From NCBI GenBank assembly GCA_934216145.1, contig CAKQBG010000011.1:1-41079 (forward strand): 41,079 nt of DNA, in the 5' to 3' direction. The position numbers were made by a program, and so were the translations under genes. Of the stretch, positions 1-10,600 are shown in pieces. The notes below the pieces were generated by a model, which had not been told where the DNA came from, ran no database searches, and saw only the letters and a program-made list of their open reading frames with translations. The stretch is from an uncultured Anaeroplasma sp. GTDB lineage: Bacteria > Bacillota_I > Bacilli_A > Acholeplasmatales > Anaeroplasmataceae. Every line of letters starts with the position of its first letter. The stretch's first letter is position 1.

Positions 1-1917
1 ATAAAGCCAAATTATCAAAACAAATTTATTTCATCTACATTCATTTGGAAGCTAAGTTTAAAATATAAAAGAAAAAAGCTTCCTACAAGTAAACTAAGAA
101 ATATTTTATTAATTTTATGTCAGGTTTTAATTTTAGCTCTAGCAAGCTTAATTATTACTTACCCTATCATTAAATACCAAACAGTTGAAGAACAAAATGA
201 AACAATTATAATTTTAGATTCATCTGCTAGTATGAGAACAGTTGATAGTGATGATTATACAAGATATGAAAGAGCAGTTGAAAAAATTAGACAATTAACT
301 ACTTCTCAAATCAATGATGGTGGTAATGTATCTCTTATTTTAGCTACAAATACTACATCAACATTGTTTGAAAAATTTGATCTTACTAGAAAAGATGAAA
401 TAGAAGAATTATTAGATGGTTTATTAGAAGGTGAAACTTCTTGTTCTTATGGTAAAAGTGATATCGATAGTGCATTCTCAGTATGTGATTCAATGCTTAC
501 TGAAAGTCCAAACGCTAAGGTTTATTTATTTACTGATAAGAAGTATGAATATGTTCCAAAGAATGTTACATTGGAAAGAGTTTATGATGAAGCAGAAAAG
601 AATTATGCAATTCTTGATGCTTATACTGTATACTATGATAACTATTATGATGTTGTAGTTGAGCTTGAATCTTATGGCTTTGATGCTAACAATAGTGTTG
701 ATAAATCAGTTGAGGTTAGTGTTGAGGTTCAAGGTGCAAATTCCTACGATAAGAATGATTCAGGAAATGTTATTAAATTTAATGATACGATTGATTTAGT
801 TTCTGGAGTTCCAATGAAGTTAATCTTTAAGGGAACTGATTCAGCTGATGAAAGTAGTAATACTGTTCAATTATCTCAATTACCTGATAATAGTAAATTT
901 ACTTCTTATAATAGTATTTTAGTTTCAATTGATGAAGATGATTCATATAGCGCTGATGACTCATTCTGGATTTATGGTGGTCAAAAGGAAGTTATTAAAA
1001 TTGAATACTCTTCAAATAATTCTAATACATTCGTATCAGGTGTTTTATATACATTACAAAATTATTATTCTAGCTCACTAGATATTCAAATTACTGAAGA
1101 AAGAAAGGGTAAACCAGAGGTGAAGGGCTTTGATTATTATATTTTCGAGCATTCATTACCTACAACTCTTCCAACTGATGGTGTTTGTATTATAATTGAT
1201 CCATTGAGCTCTCCATCAAATGGTGGATTTGCAGCTGTAGCTTTAGGTGGAAATTCAGTGGATACTGTTGCGTTAACTCCTGATTTAGATGTTGAGGATA
1301 ATCCATTCCTTGAGGATATTGACGTTAGTAGAATTGAAGTAAGTAGATATGTAAAATTTTCTTATTATGATTCAGAATATACATCTTTAGCTACAATTGA
1401 TGGTGATCCAGTATTAATGTATAAGGATAATGGTAATTCTAAAATATTCATGATTAATTTTAGTTTACATTATTCAAATCTTCCTATTATTAAGGAATTC
1501 CCTTTCTTAATGAATAATATTATTAAGAATTTTACACCTAGCATTGTAGAAAAGAATGCATACGAGGTAGGAGATACAATTAATTTTAAGTCAAGAGGTG
1601 CTACATTAGAGGTTAAGACTGCTGATAATTCTCTTAATAAAGAATATGATATTTTCCCAGCATCAATGGTTGTAAACACTCCAGGTACTTATTCAGTTTC
1701 TCAGGGTACTTATTTTAACAAGAATATCTATGAGGATGTTTATGTAAGAATACCAAAAGAGGAAAGTGATATTTTTGCTATAGAGGATTCATTGAAAGAT
1801 TTATATTATGAAGATAATACTATTGATCTTTACAATGATTTAGTCTTATATTTCGCAATTGCATTAGTTACTGTTCTATTCTTAGAATGGTGGCTTAAAA
1901 ATAGGGATAATGCTTAG
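1..1917 (+). CDS. BatA-like VWA domain membrane protein (5' end outside window)
   Basis: The reading frame is open from base 1, so the true start lies upstream; the first in-frame ATG (232) falls inside the VWA domain and is not the start. The visible N-terminus has a serine-threonine-tryptophan patch (SSTFIW), a basic stretch and then a membrane helix (about fragment residues 36-58), the layout of the BatA N-terminal domain. Directly after it comes the VWA metal-site motif DSSAS. The middle is an acidic extracytoplasmic region without a fold I recognise, and a second helix (LVLYFAIALVTVLFLEWW) lies near the C-terminus. Sixteen bases separate it from the next VWA gene. In this family, BatA-like proteins usually sit with a MoxR ATPase and a DUF58 protein; those would be upstream, outside the window (inference). 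A role in envelope assembly or chaperoning is plausible but not shown. Confidence 0.8.
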   Translation: MKPNYQNKFISSTFIWKLSLKYKRKKLPTSKLRNILLILCQVLILALASLIITYPIIKYQTVEEQNETIIILDSSASMRTVDSDDYTRYERAVEKIRQLTTSQINDGGNVSLILATNTTSTLFEKFDLTRKDEIEELLDGLLEGETSCSYGKSDIDSAFSVCDSMLTESPNAKVYLFTDKKYEYVPKNVTLERVYDEAEKNYAILDAYTVYYDNYYDVVVELESYGFDANNSVDKSVEVSVEVQGANSYDKNDSGNVIKFNDTIDLVSGVPMKLIFKGTDSADESSNTVQLSQLPDNSKFTSYNSILVSIDEDDSYSADDSFWIYGGQKEVIKIEYSSNNSNTFVSGVLYTLQNYYSSSLDIQITEERKGKPEVKGFDYYIFEHSLPTTLPTDGVCIIIDPLSSPSNGGFAAVALGGNSVDTVALTPDLDVEDNPFLEDIDVSRIEVSRYVKFSYYDSEYTSLATIDGDPVLMYKDNGNSKIFMINFSLHYSNLPIIKEFPFLMNNIIKNFTPSIVEKNAYEVGDTINFKSRGATLEVKTADNSLNKEYDIFPASMVVNTPGTYSVSQGTYFNKNIYEDVYVRIPKEESDIFAIEDSLKDLYYEDNTIDLYNDLVLYFAIALVTVLFLEWWLKNRDNA

Positions 1918-1933
1918 TTAGGGGGATGAGATT

Positions 1934-4822
1934 ATGAGTAATTTTCGTATTAGTTTTTCTCATCCGTGGTTATTATTTTTGTTATTAGCAGCAGTGCTAT
2001 TAACATTAATTCCTCATTTGAGAATCTCTAAAAAATATAGAAGAAATAGAAATAGAATTGTTTCTTTAGTATTACATTTAATTGTTTTAACTTTATCTAT
2101 TTTGGTTCTTGCTGGAATTAGATTTGACTATACATTAAAAAATACTCAAAATGAGATTATCTTATTAGTCGATGTTTCTGATTCGAAAAAAGAGGTTGAG
2201 GACGAAAGAGATGACGTTATTGATACTATCTTAGAGGCTGGTAAATTTGATGGTTATAAAATTGGCGTTGTAACCTTTGGATTTGATCAACAATATGCTG
2301 TCCCATTAACAACAGATACAGGTAGTATTTATTCTAAGTATAAAAGTGCAGATCTTCCTGATACAAGTGCTACAGATATAGCTGCTGCATTAACTTATAC
2401 AAAATCATTATTTAATTATCCTGAAACATCAAAGATTGTATTAATCACTGATGGTAAGGAGACAGATGAAAGTGCATTAAGTACTATTAGATCAATCTCT
2501 GCTTCAGGAACAAAGGTTGATATTTGTTATATCAATTCTGATTCAAATTCAGAGGATTTACAAATTTTTGATGTTGTTGATCCTGATACTCATATTAGTC
2601 TTGATACTGACGTTGAATTTAAGTTTAAGGTTAAATCTAATGTTAGTAAAACAGTAGATGTTGCGATTTTTGATAAAGGAATTGAAAAGAATATAGTCCA
2701 ATTAAATTTAGTACCAGGTATTGGTGAATATACAATTACTACTAAATTTACTGAATATGGTGTTCATGAATTAAAATTCTCATTAAAGAATGTTAATGAC
2801 GCCATTGAAGAAAATAATATTTACTCAACATATATAAATATTGAATCATTCAATCAAATTTTAATTATTGAGGGTAATGATGATGAGACTTCAAACGATA
2901 GTGAATTATTAAAGTCAACATTAGAAAAAGATGGTGAATTTAATGTTACTGTATTAAATACACATAGAGATGTATTACCAAAGACTGTTGATGAATTAAG
3001 ACAATATGATCAAGTTATTTTGAATAATGTAGCTGATGCTGATTTGCCTACAAATATTGTTCAGGGTTCTGAAAAACAAGTTGATTTTATTGATATTCTT
3101 TGGGAATATGTTGAGGACTATGGTGGAGGATTATTAACTACTGCTGGTCTTAATAGTGATGGAGAAGCGCATGCTTATAATAGAGATGATTTAAGAAATA
3201 CAAAGCTTCAATCAATGCTTCCTGTTCAAGCTATTAATTATACACCGCCACTAGGAATTATGATCGTTATTGATACTTCAGGATCAATGACATCTCCAAT
3301 AGGTGATGGTAGTGGTAAAACATATTTACAAGCAGCTATTGATAGTGCTCAAACAACTCTTGATTCTTTAAGTGAAAGAGATATGGTTGGTGTAATGACA
3401 TTAGCTGACTATGAGGATCAAACAGTTTTATTAGGCTTAACTCCAAGAACACAAGAGGATAAGATTAGAGCTGCAATTAATTTGCTTGAAGAAAAGGATG
3501 ATCTTGGTGGTGGCACAAGCTTCTACCCAGCTATTAGACAGGCTGCATCATTATTAAAGGCCCAAACAAATTTAGCTAAGAAGCATATTATTATTGTTTC
3601 AGATGGTGGTGCTGGTGATAGCGAAGGCGATAGTGGTTATAAAACATATGCTGAGCTAGCAAATGAAGAATTCATAAAGAATGGTATTACAACATCAATT
3701 GTTGTAGTAGGAAATAGCTGTAGCGATGATGATATGAAGTCTATCGAATATGCTACAAAGGGTCCTGATGGAACAAATGGAGGTAACTATTATACAGTTA
3801 CTAGAAATGATGAATTAACTGCAGCATTAAGAGCGGATTTAAATGTTGGAGAAATTAAAGATGTTGAGGAAGGAAACTTCACAGCTACTGCTAATAACTT
3901 TAATTATTCTAGTATTTTTAAAAATGTAAATCTTGAGGAGCAAAGTGATTATAGTTATAAGCTAGATTTTGAATTCTCAGGATTCACTGGTACAAAGGTT
4001 AAGAGTAATGACTATCTAGTTTTATCTGGTGATTATTCAGTTCCAATCTATGCTCAATGGAAGTTCGGAAAAGGAACTGTAGGTAGCTTGATGATTGATT
4101 TAGCTGGTAAATGGTCAAGCGAGCTATTCTCATCACAAAGCGGTGTTTCATTATTAAAGAACATTATTAATGAAGTAATGCCAACTGAAAATATTCATGC
4201 AAGTGAGATTAGATTAAATTTAAGAAGTGATAATTATATCAATCAAATGAGTATCTATACAGATTTAAATGAAGGTGAAAAATTAACAGGTAAAATTTCC
4301 TATATAGATTCTAACGGTGAAGAAAAAACTATATTAATGGATAAATTACCTAATGATACTGATAATTTAAAGCTTGATGAATGCTATGTAACAACTGCTA
4401 TGTCTTTAAGTAACAATTTTAGTAGATGTAATTTTGTTATTAAGGAAAGCGGATTGTATCAAATTGAAGTAAATAAGGTTGATAGTCAAGGTAATATTAT
4501 TGCAACTGAGGTTGTATATAAAGAATTATCTTATTCAAAAGAATATGATTCTAATTTATTAGGCGAAGACTTTAATATGGAGGATTATTTGAAGAATTTA
4601 GCTGATAGAGGAAAAGGAGAATTGATTGAGGATAATGAGGATCCACAAGAAATTTTCAAATCATTCGTATCAGATATTAACAAATCATATGATCCAAGAA
4701 TTTTATTTATGATTATTGCTGTTGTATTATTCTTAACAGATATTGTGGTAAGAAAGTTCAAGTTCAAGTGGCCTCATGAATTAATTAGAGATTATAAGAA
4801 AAAGAAAGAGATTAATAAATAA
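1934..4822 (+). CDS. Large membrane protein with two VWA-type domains
   Basis: 962 residues. It starts at ATG after AGGGGG. Two N-terminal membrane helices (about 10-28 and 42-64) precede a VWA-like domain with DVSDS at 80-84. A glutamine-amidotransferase-like stretch follows (about 300-410, ending in a GGGLLTTAG turn), then a second VWA domain with a textbook metal-site motif DTSGSM beginning at D447. A further extracytoplasmic region leads to a C-terminal membrane helix (about 925-945) and a lysine-rich cytoplasmic tail. This resembles the long VWA proteins that accompany BatA-type genes. It is probably translated with the upstream VWA gene and the lipoprotein genes downstream (gaps of 16 and 32 bases). 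Substrate and partners are unknown; metal-dependent protein binding at the outer face of the membrane is the family expectation. Confidence 0.8.
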   Translation: MSNFRISFSHPWLLFLLLAAVLLTLIPHLRISKKYRRNRNRIVSLVLHLIVLTLSILVLAGIRFDYTLKNTQNEIILLVDVSDSKKEVEDERDDVIDTILEAGKFDGYKIGVVTFGFDQQYAVPLTTDTGSIYSKYKSADLPDTSATDIAAALTYTKSLFNYPETSKIVLITDGKETDESALSTIRSISASGTKVDICYINSDSNSEDLQIFDVVDPDTHISLDTDVEFKFKVKSNVSKTVDVAIFDKGIEKNIVQLNLVPGIGEYTITTKFTEYGVHELKFSLKNVNDAIEENNIYSTYINIESFNQILIIEGNDDETSNDSELLKSTLEKDGEFNVTVLNTHRDVLPKTVDELRQYDQVILNNVADADLPTNIVQGSEKQVDFIDILWEYVEDYGGGLLTTAGLNSDGEAHAYNRDDLRNTKLQSMLPVQAINYTPPLGIMIVIDTSGSMTSPIGDGSGKTYLQAAIDSAQTTLDSLSERDMVGVMTLADYEDQTVLLGLTPRTQEDKIRAAINLLEEKDDLGGGTSFYPAIRQAASLLKAQTNLAKKHIIIVSDGGAGDSEGDSGYKTYAELANEEFIKNGITTSIVVVGNSCSDDDMKSIEYATKGPDGTNGGNYYTVTRNDELTAALRADLNVGEIKDVEEGNFTATANNFNYSSIFKNVNLEEQSDYSYKLDFEFSGFTGTKVKSNDYLVLSGDYSVPIYAQWKFGKGTVGSLMIDLAGKWSSELFSSQSGVSLLKNIINEVMPTENIHASEIRLNLRSDNYINQMSIYTDLNEGEKLTGKISYIDSNGEEKTILMDKLPNDTDNLKLDECYVTTAMSLSNNFSRCNFVIKESGLYQIEVNKVDSQGNIIATEVVYKELSYSKEYDSNLLGEDFNMEDYLKNLADRGKGELIEDNEDPQEIFKSFVSDINKSYDPRILFMIIAVVLFLTDIVVRKFKFKWPHELIRDYKKKKEINK

Positions 4823-4854
4823 TATAGATTGATTTCTATATAGGGGGAGGGCGT

Positions 4855-7650
4855 ATGAAAAAATTTAAATATTTTTCTTTAGCGTGTATATTATTATTTG
4901 TTGCTATGATATTAACAGCATGTAATAACACTTCACTTATTAGCCCATCTAATTTAGAGGTGGATATTGATAACAAGCTTACTTGGGATAAGGTCAGTGA
5001 TGCGCGTAGCTATGTGGTTGAAGTCACTGGAGAGGGAAATGATTTTTCTCAAGAATATACAAGTAGAAAGGCTTATCTCTCTTTATCAAAGCTAGCTGAG
5101 GGAGACTATGTAATTAGAATTAAATCAGTTGGAGATACAGAGGGTAAGGTCGTTTCTGAATGGTCTGAGCCACTTAGCTTCCATAGAGATTATGAATCTG
5201 GATGTACATATAAATTAATTAATAATAACACAGAGTACCAAATTACCAATGGTAGAGGTACTTCTGGTGATGTTATTATTGATTCTATATATCGTGGAAA
5301 GCCAGTAGTTAGTATTGCTGATTCTGCATTTAAGGGTAATACTTCAATTACAAGTATTACATTAGGTGATAGTATTAGAACAATTGGTAAGAATGCATTT
5401 TATAATTGTATTAATATCAAAACAATCAAGCTACCAAAGAATCTTGAATCTATTGGTGAGGCTGCATTTCAATCTTGTAAATCATTAATTTCATTGACTA
5501 TTCCTGAAAAAATTACAAATATTGAAAAAAATACATTTAACTATTGTTCTACATTAACATCAGTTACATTTTCTAATAATTTAAAAAAACTTAGTGAAAA
5601 CTCATTTAGAAATTGTTATGAATTAACTGAGGTTAATATTCCTGATTCTGTTGAATCTATTGGTAAGAGTGCTTTTGGATCTGATAATTCATTAAAAACA
5701 GTTAATTTTGGTAAGGGTTTAATAACTATTGAAGATGAGGCATTCTATAGATGCACAAATTTAACTAATATTAATTTTAATAAAGATAATAATGTCACAT
5801 CAATTGGCGCGAGAGCGTTCTCTGATTCTCAAGCCCTAAAGAATGTTACAATTCCAGAGGGTGTAAAAACAATTGGTGAAGGAGCATTCCAGTCATGTAT
5901 TAATCTAGAAAGTATTTCTTTACCAGATAGTTTATATAAACTTGGCATTTATGCTATTTATGGTACAAAGATTTATAATGATCAAATTAATGTTGAAGGT
6001 ACTGAATTTATATATGCTGATAATTGGTTAGCTGATTATGTTTCTAATAAAAGTAAGGATAAATATGATGCAAAGGATTTTAAAGAAGGATTAGTCGGTG
6101 TTGCAGATTATACATTCGTTAAAGAAATTGAATTAGCTAATGTTACATTGCCTACAACAGTTAAGGTTATTGGTGAATGTGCATTTTATGGCTGTACACA
6201 ATTATGGAGATTTTATTCTACAGGCGTTGAATATATTTGGAATGAAGCATTTTCTGGATGCAGCGTTTTATCAAATGTTTCTTTTGGTAATTCATTAAAA
6301 AGAATTGGTAATTATACATTCTATAACTGTGAAGCTATTTCTAATATTAAATTACCTACAACATTAGAAAAAATTGGTACACGTGCCTTTGAAAATACAG
6401 GTATTTGGAATAACGAAAGTGAAAACCTAACAAATGGTGGTTTAGTATATGCTGGAAACTGGGTTGTTGGTGTTGTTTCTGGTAGTTCATCATTTACAAT
6501 TAAGGATGGAACTGTTGGTATTTCAGATTATGTTTTCTATCAGCATGAATATGTTTCACAGGTTATTGGATTAAATAAGGTTAGATATATTGGCTATGGT
6601 GCTTTCTATGGTGCTACAAGCTTAGCTCTTATTAATTTAAATAATAATTTAAAGGTTATTGAGCCATATGCATTCTACAAGTGCACATCAGTAACTGAGA
6701 TTACATTACCATTAAATCTAGTTAGTATAGGAACAAAAGCATTTTATAAGTGTGGTTCACTAATTGATATTGATTTTTCTAAATCATTAAATCTTGAATC
6801 AATTGGTGAATATGCATTCTATGGTTGTACATCATTAGAAAATGCAAAGTTCTCTAGTGATAGTGAATCATCATTAACAATTATAGGAAATAATGCATTT
6901 TATAAATGCTCTGCATTAAAATCTATTAAATTACCAGATACCTTAACTACTCTTGGTGATAAGGCATTCTATAAATGTACAGCTTTAGAGAAATTAATAA
7001 TTGGTACTGGTTTAAAGGAAATTCCTAATTACGCATTTAGCTATACAGCTATTAAAGAATTAGAAATTCCTTCAAATATTGAAAGAATTAATAAATATGC
7101 CTTCTATAAATGTGAGAATGTAGAAACTCTTAAGCTTAATAATGGCTTAAATTATGTTGGTCCATATGCATTTTATGGAATGACAATGGTAAAGGAATTA
7201 AATTTACCTAATACTATTACTACTATTTCTAACTTTGCTTTCAAGGGCTTTAGTTCATTGAAAACAGTTGTATTAAGTGATAAAATTGAAACTATAATTC
7301 AACATGCATTTTATGGTTGTAGCAACGCTACATTCTATACAAATGTAACTGAATTACCTGAAAATTGGAATAAGATGTTTAACTCATCTTATAGACCAAT
7401 AATCTATAATTGTGAATTATCTACAGATGGTTCATATGTTGTAGGGTTAGAGGTTAAAGAGGGAACATTCTCTCTTGTTAATGAAAATACAGTTTTAGAA
7501 GATCCATTAAGAGATGGCTATACTTTTGGTGGCTGGGAGGCTACAGTAGTTGTTGATGGTGAAACAAAGACTGTTATTTATCAAACAAGTGAAATACCAG
7601 CATTAGAAAATGGTACAAAGCTTGTAGCTATATGGAATGCTTTAAATTAA
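4855..7650 (+). CDS. BspA-like leucine-rich-repeat lipoprotein
   Basis: 931 residues. The signal peptide ends in the lipobox LTAC (lipidated Cys23). A fibronectin-III-like domain (about 30-110) is followed by a long run of LRR_5/BspA-type repeats (about 115-860), each built around variants of IGxxAFYxCTSL. Two interruptions, near 370-420 and 530-575, lack the repeat. The C-terminus (about 860-931) is a single InlB B-repeat with the marker GYTFGGW. These domains are typical of surface proteins that bind host or other surface ligands. It has a very strong ribosome site, GGGGGAGGG. A short inverted repeat (4822-4828 with 4835-4841) lies just before it and may modulate translation. It probably belongs to the VWA operon (32-base gap). 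Confidence 0.88.
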   Translation: MKKFKYFSLACILLFVAMILTACNNTSLISPSNLEVDIDNKLTWDKVSDARSYVVEVTGEGNDFSQEYTSRKAYLSLSKLAEGDYVIRIKSVGDTEGKVVSEWSEPLSFHRDYESGCTYKLINNNTEYQITNGRGTSGDVIIDSIYRGKPVVSIADSAFKGNTSITSITLGDSIRTIGKNAFYNCINIKTIKLPKNLESIGEAAFQSCKSLISLTIPEKITNIEKNTFNYCSTLTSVTFSNNLKKLSENSFRNCYELTEVNIPDSVESIGKSAFGSDNSLKTVNFGKGLITIEDEAFYRCTNLTNINFNKDNNVTSIGARAFSDSQALKNVTIPEGVKTIGEGAFQSCINLESISLPDSLYKLGIYAIYGTKIYNDQINVEGTEFIYADNWLADYVSNKSKDKYDAKDFKEGLVGVADYTFVKEIELANVTLPTTVKVIGECAFYGCTQLWRFYSTGVEYIWNEAFSGCSVLSNVSFGNSLKRIGNYTFYNCEAISNIKLPTTLEKIGTRAFENTGIWNNESENLTNGGLVYAGNWVVGVVSGSSSFTIKDGTVGISDYVFYQHEYVSQVIGLNKVRYIGYGAFYGATSLALINLNNNLKVIEPYAFYKCTSVTEITLPLNLVSIGTKAFYKCGSLIDIDFSKSLNLESIGEYAFYGCTSLENAKFSSDSESSLTIIGNNAFYKCSALKSIKLPDTLTTLGDKAFYKCTALEKLIIGTGLKEIPNYAFSYTAIKELEIPSNIERINKYAFYKCENVETLKLNNGLNYVGPYAFYGMTMVKELNLPNTITTISNFAFKGFSSLKTVVLSDKIETIIQHAFYGCSNATFYTNVTELPENWNKMFNSSYRPIIYNCELSTDGSYVVGLEVKEGTFSLVNENTVLEDPLRDGYTFGGWEATVVVDGETKTVIYQTSEIPALENGTKLVAIWNALN

Positions 7651-7693
7651 ACATTCTAGAATTAAATTGAGGTTTAAAAGGAAGGTATTTAAA

Positions 7694-10600
7694 ATGAAAA
7701 AGCTAAAAAGAGGATTGGTTTCTTTATTTGTAGGCACATCTCTAGCAACAGGATTTATGCTAACTTCATGTGGTAATAATGGTGTAAAGGTTGATTTTAA
7801 TATAGATGGTGAAATCACATCTGATTCAAAATATGTTACTGCTGGTGAAAATGTATCTTTACCTACATTAACAAAGGAAGGCTATGTATTTTCAGGATGG
7901 TATGATAATCCTGAATGTACTGGTTCACCTGTTGAATCATTAGTTGCATCAGCTAATGTAACATTATATGCTAAATGGCTAAAGGCTCAAAAGGTTAATT
8001 TAAATTTAAATGGAGCAACCTTATCAACTAATTCTATATTTGTGGCAGTTGGTGAGAAGCTAAGTACTGTTGTAAGCGGACTTACTCCTACTAAAACAGG
8101 TCTTGAATTTGCTGGATGGTATTTAAATGGTAAATTGTTAACTAATAATGATATAATGCCAGATAGCGATGTAACATTAGAGGCTAAGTTTAACCAAGAA
8201 TATACTGTTGAGTATTATGCTAGTAAGGTTGGCTCTAGTTCAGAATATGAGTTATATAGTTCAGAAACTAAGAAAGCATTAGTTGGTAGTACTGTTAGTG
8301 CTGAAGATGAATTAGATGGATTTAAACTTTCAACTTCAGAAAGTAATGTAAAGTCAATTACTATTAGTGAAAATAAGGATTCAAATGTATTAAAGCTATA
8401 TTTTGATAGAGAAAGCTATGAAATCAATTTTAAATCAAACTATCCAGTTGATGATTCAGAAGAAGAAACTGTCAAGAAAAATTATGTTTATGGACAAAAG
8501 ATTAATTTTCCTACAAGTTTTACTTGTGATGGCTATGAGATTGTTGGATGGGCAAGAAGTGCTACTGGTAGGATTGCTTATTATGTAAATAATATTGATA
8601 ATAATGTTTATAATTCAGATGGAACTGAAGAAAGTACCTCTTATTTAGTTGAAAGATCTGGAGATTTATATGCAGTATGGCAAAAGGCTTATACTGATTT
8701 AAGAGGCGGATCAGATGAAATTTATATTTTAGATGTTAATAATAAAAAGAGTATTTATTTAAAGCGTGACGGTATTTATTTTAAAGGTAAATTGGATACT
8801 GAAAATAATTCTTTCAATTTCTATAATGAAAGTACTGGAGATTATATTATTTCTGGTAAAATTATTAATGATGAAAACTTCCTTTATGCTGATGATGAAA
8901 CAAAAGGAATTCAATTTAAAAAGTATGATACATCAACAGGTGAATCTAGTGACTCAGTATTTATTCAATTAGATGAATTTGATGGTATTAAATATACTAC
9001 TAAAAATGAAGACGGAAGCTCAAATGTTTCTTCTGGTACTTATACAATTTCTAATTACGTATATGAAGCTACATTTACTTCAGGACCTTTAGCTGGAAAA
9101 ACAGTTCAATTCCAGGTAGGTTATGTTGATAATGTAGCTTGCTTCCTTGAAAGAAATGAGGATGAGGTTGCGTTAGGCGTACTTCCTGTATATCAATTGG
9201 TAGATTACAAATTATCTCCTTCAACATTTAATATTGCATTAGATGGTTATTCTGGAACTACATTTAATAATACAGATTATAATTATCTATTATATACCGA
9301 TGAGGATACAAATGAAGAATATGTATTTTTATATTCTGGTCAAACATTAGCCTATTCATTTAAGTTTGTTGAAGTTGATGGTAAAAAGGCTTTAGTATTA
9401 TATAATAGCTCATCTCAATTTGAAGCTACAGTTGATAATACAACTATTTCATTAGATGGCTGCTATACAGCTACTATTACTACAGGAAGCACTACAAAGA
9501 CAGGTGTTTATAATCTTGAGCAAACAGCCTTTGGTGATTGCATTTTAGATATTAAGGTATCTGATGATGAATTCTATCGTTATATTGTAAATGCTAATGA
9601 GAATGAATCAGGAGATATTTCTTATGATTTAGCTTCAGTTAGTGTAGATTATAAGGAATACTACTATTTAAATAAGGATAACATATATCAAGCTCCATTA
9701 TTTGTATTAGATTCAAATAATACAGCAACAATGTATGGTTATACAAACCAAGAAACATTTGTTAAGGTTACATCAGGTACTTATACATATGATTCTAAAA
9801 CAGAAATGTATTCATATACTGCTACTCAGTCATATGCTGAGGGAATTGATGCAATTTCTGAATTAATGAATTTAAATGATATTAAGAGTGTTAAGTTCAA
9901 GGTAACAACTACTGATAATGGTAATGCAACATATTGGTATTCATATGTTACTAAATCTGATAAAGAGGTTAATCTAGTAGAGAAGTATTCATTTACTGGT
10001 AATGATAGTAGTAAGTATGTTCAATTTGTTGGTAACAAGATGGAATACTTTGATGGTGAAAAATTAGTAGAAGTTGAATACCAAGAGGACGAATCATTAG
10101 GAATTACAGCCTTCCTTATTAGTGATGATAAGGTATTATATTTCTACTATAATGAAGATGGTACTGTTACATTCTGTCAATATCCTACAACATTATATTT
10201 ATACGTTGATAATAATGCTAATAAAGATGTTACATTAAGTACTGATAAATTTGGTGTAGAAACTTACTCTTATCTTGATGGAGATAATACAGTTTCTGTT
10301 AAGGGTTCTTCAAGCCAAACTGGTGATATTTCATTAGCTGGATATAATATTTATGAATTTACTAGTGAAGATAAATCAGTTAAGTTTAAATATATTATTG
10401 CTTCTTCATCAAGTACTTATTATTTCTTACAATATAATGAAGATTTTAATGGTACTTATTCATATACAAATAATTCAGTTTCAATTACACTTGATGGCTT
10501 TGGTATGTATGCCCTTGTTTCAACATCTCAAGGTAATGATACATATGGATATTACATTAGTAAGGATGGAGATACATATCAAATTATTTTAACAAACTCT

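Noticed and set aside
5300..7300. Regular DNA-level repeats suggesting a CRISPR-like or satellite array
   Set aside because: They are leucine-rich protein repeats in frame, with diverged third positions and no conserved spacer structure.
7667..7693. Upstream TTG/GTG starts that lengthen several genes (7667, 18471, 21215, 22970, 24165, 25588, 28874, 36305, 38100, 39452)
   Set aside because: Each overlaps or precedes the actual ribosome site, promoter or terminator; the downstream start has better spacing and gives cleaner signal peptides or family-length proteins.
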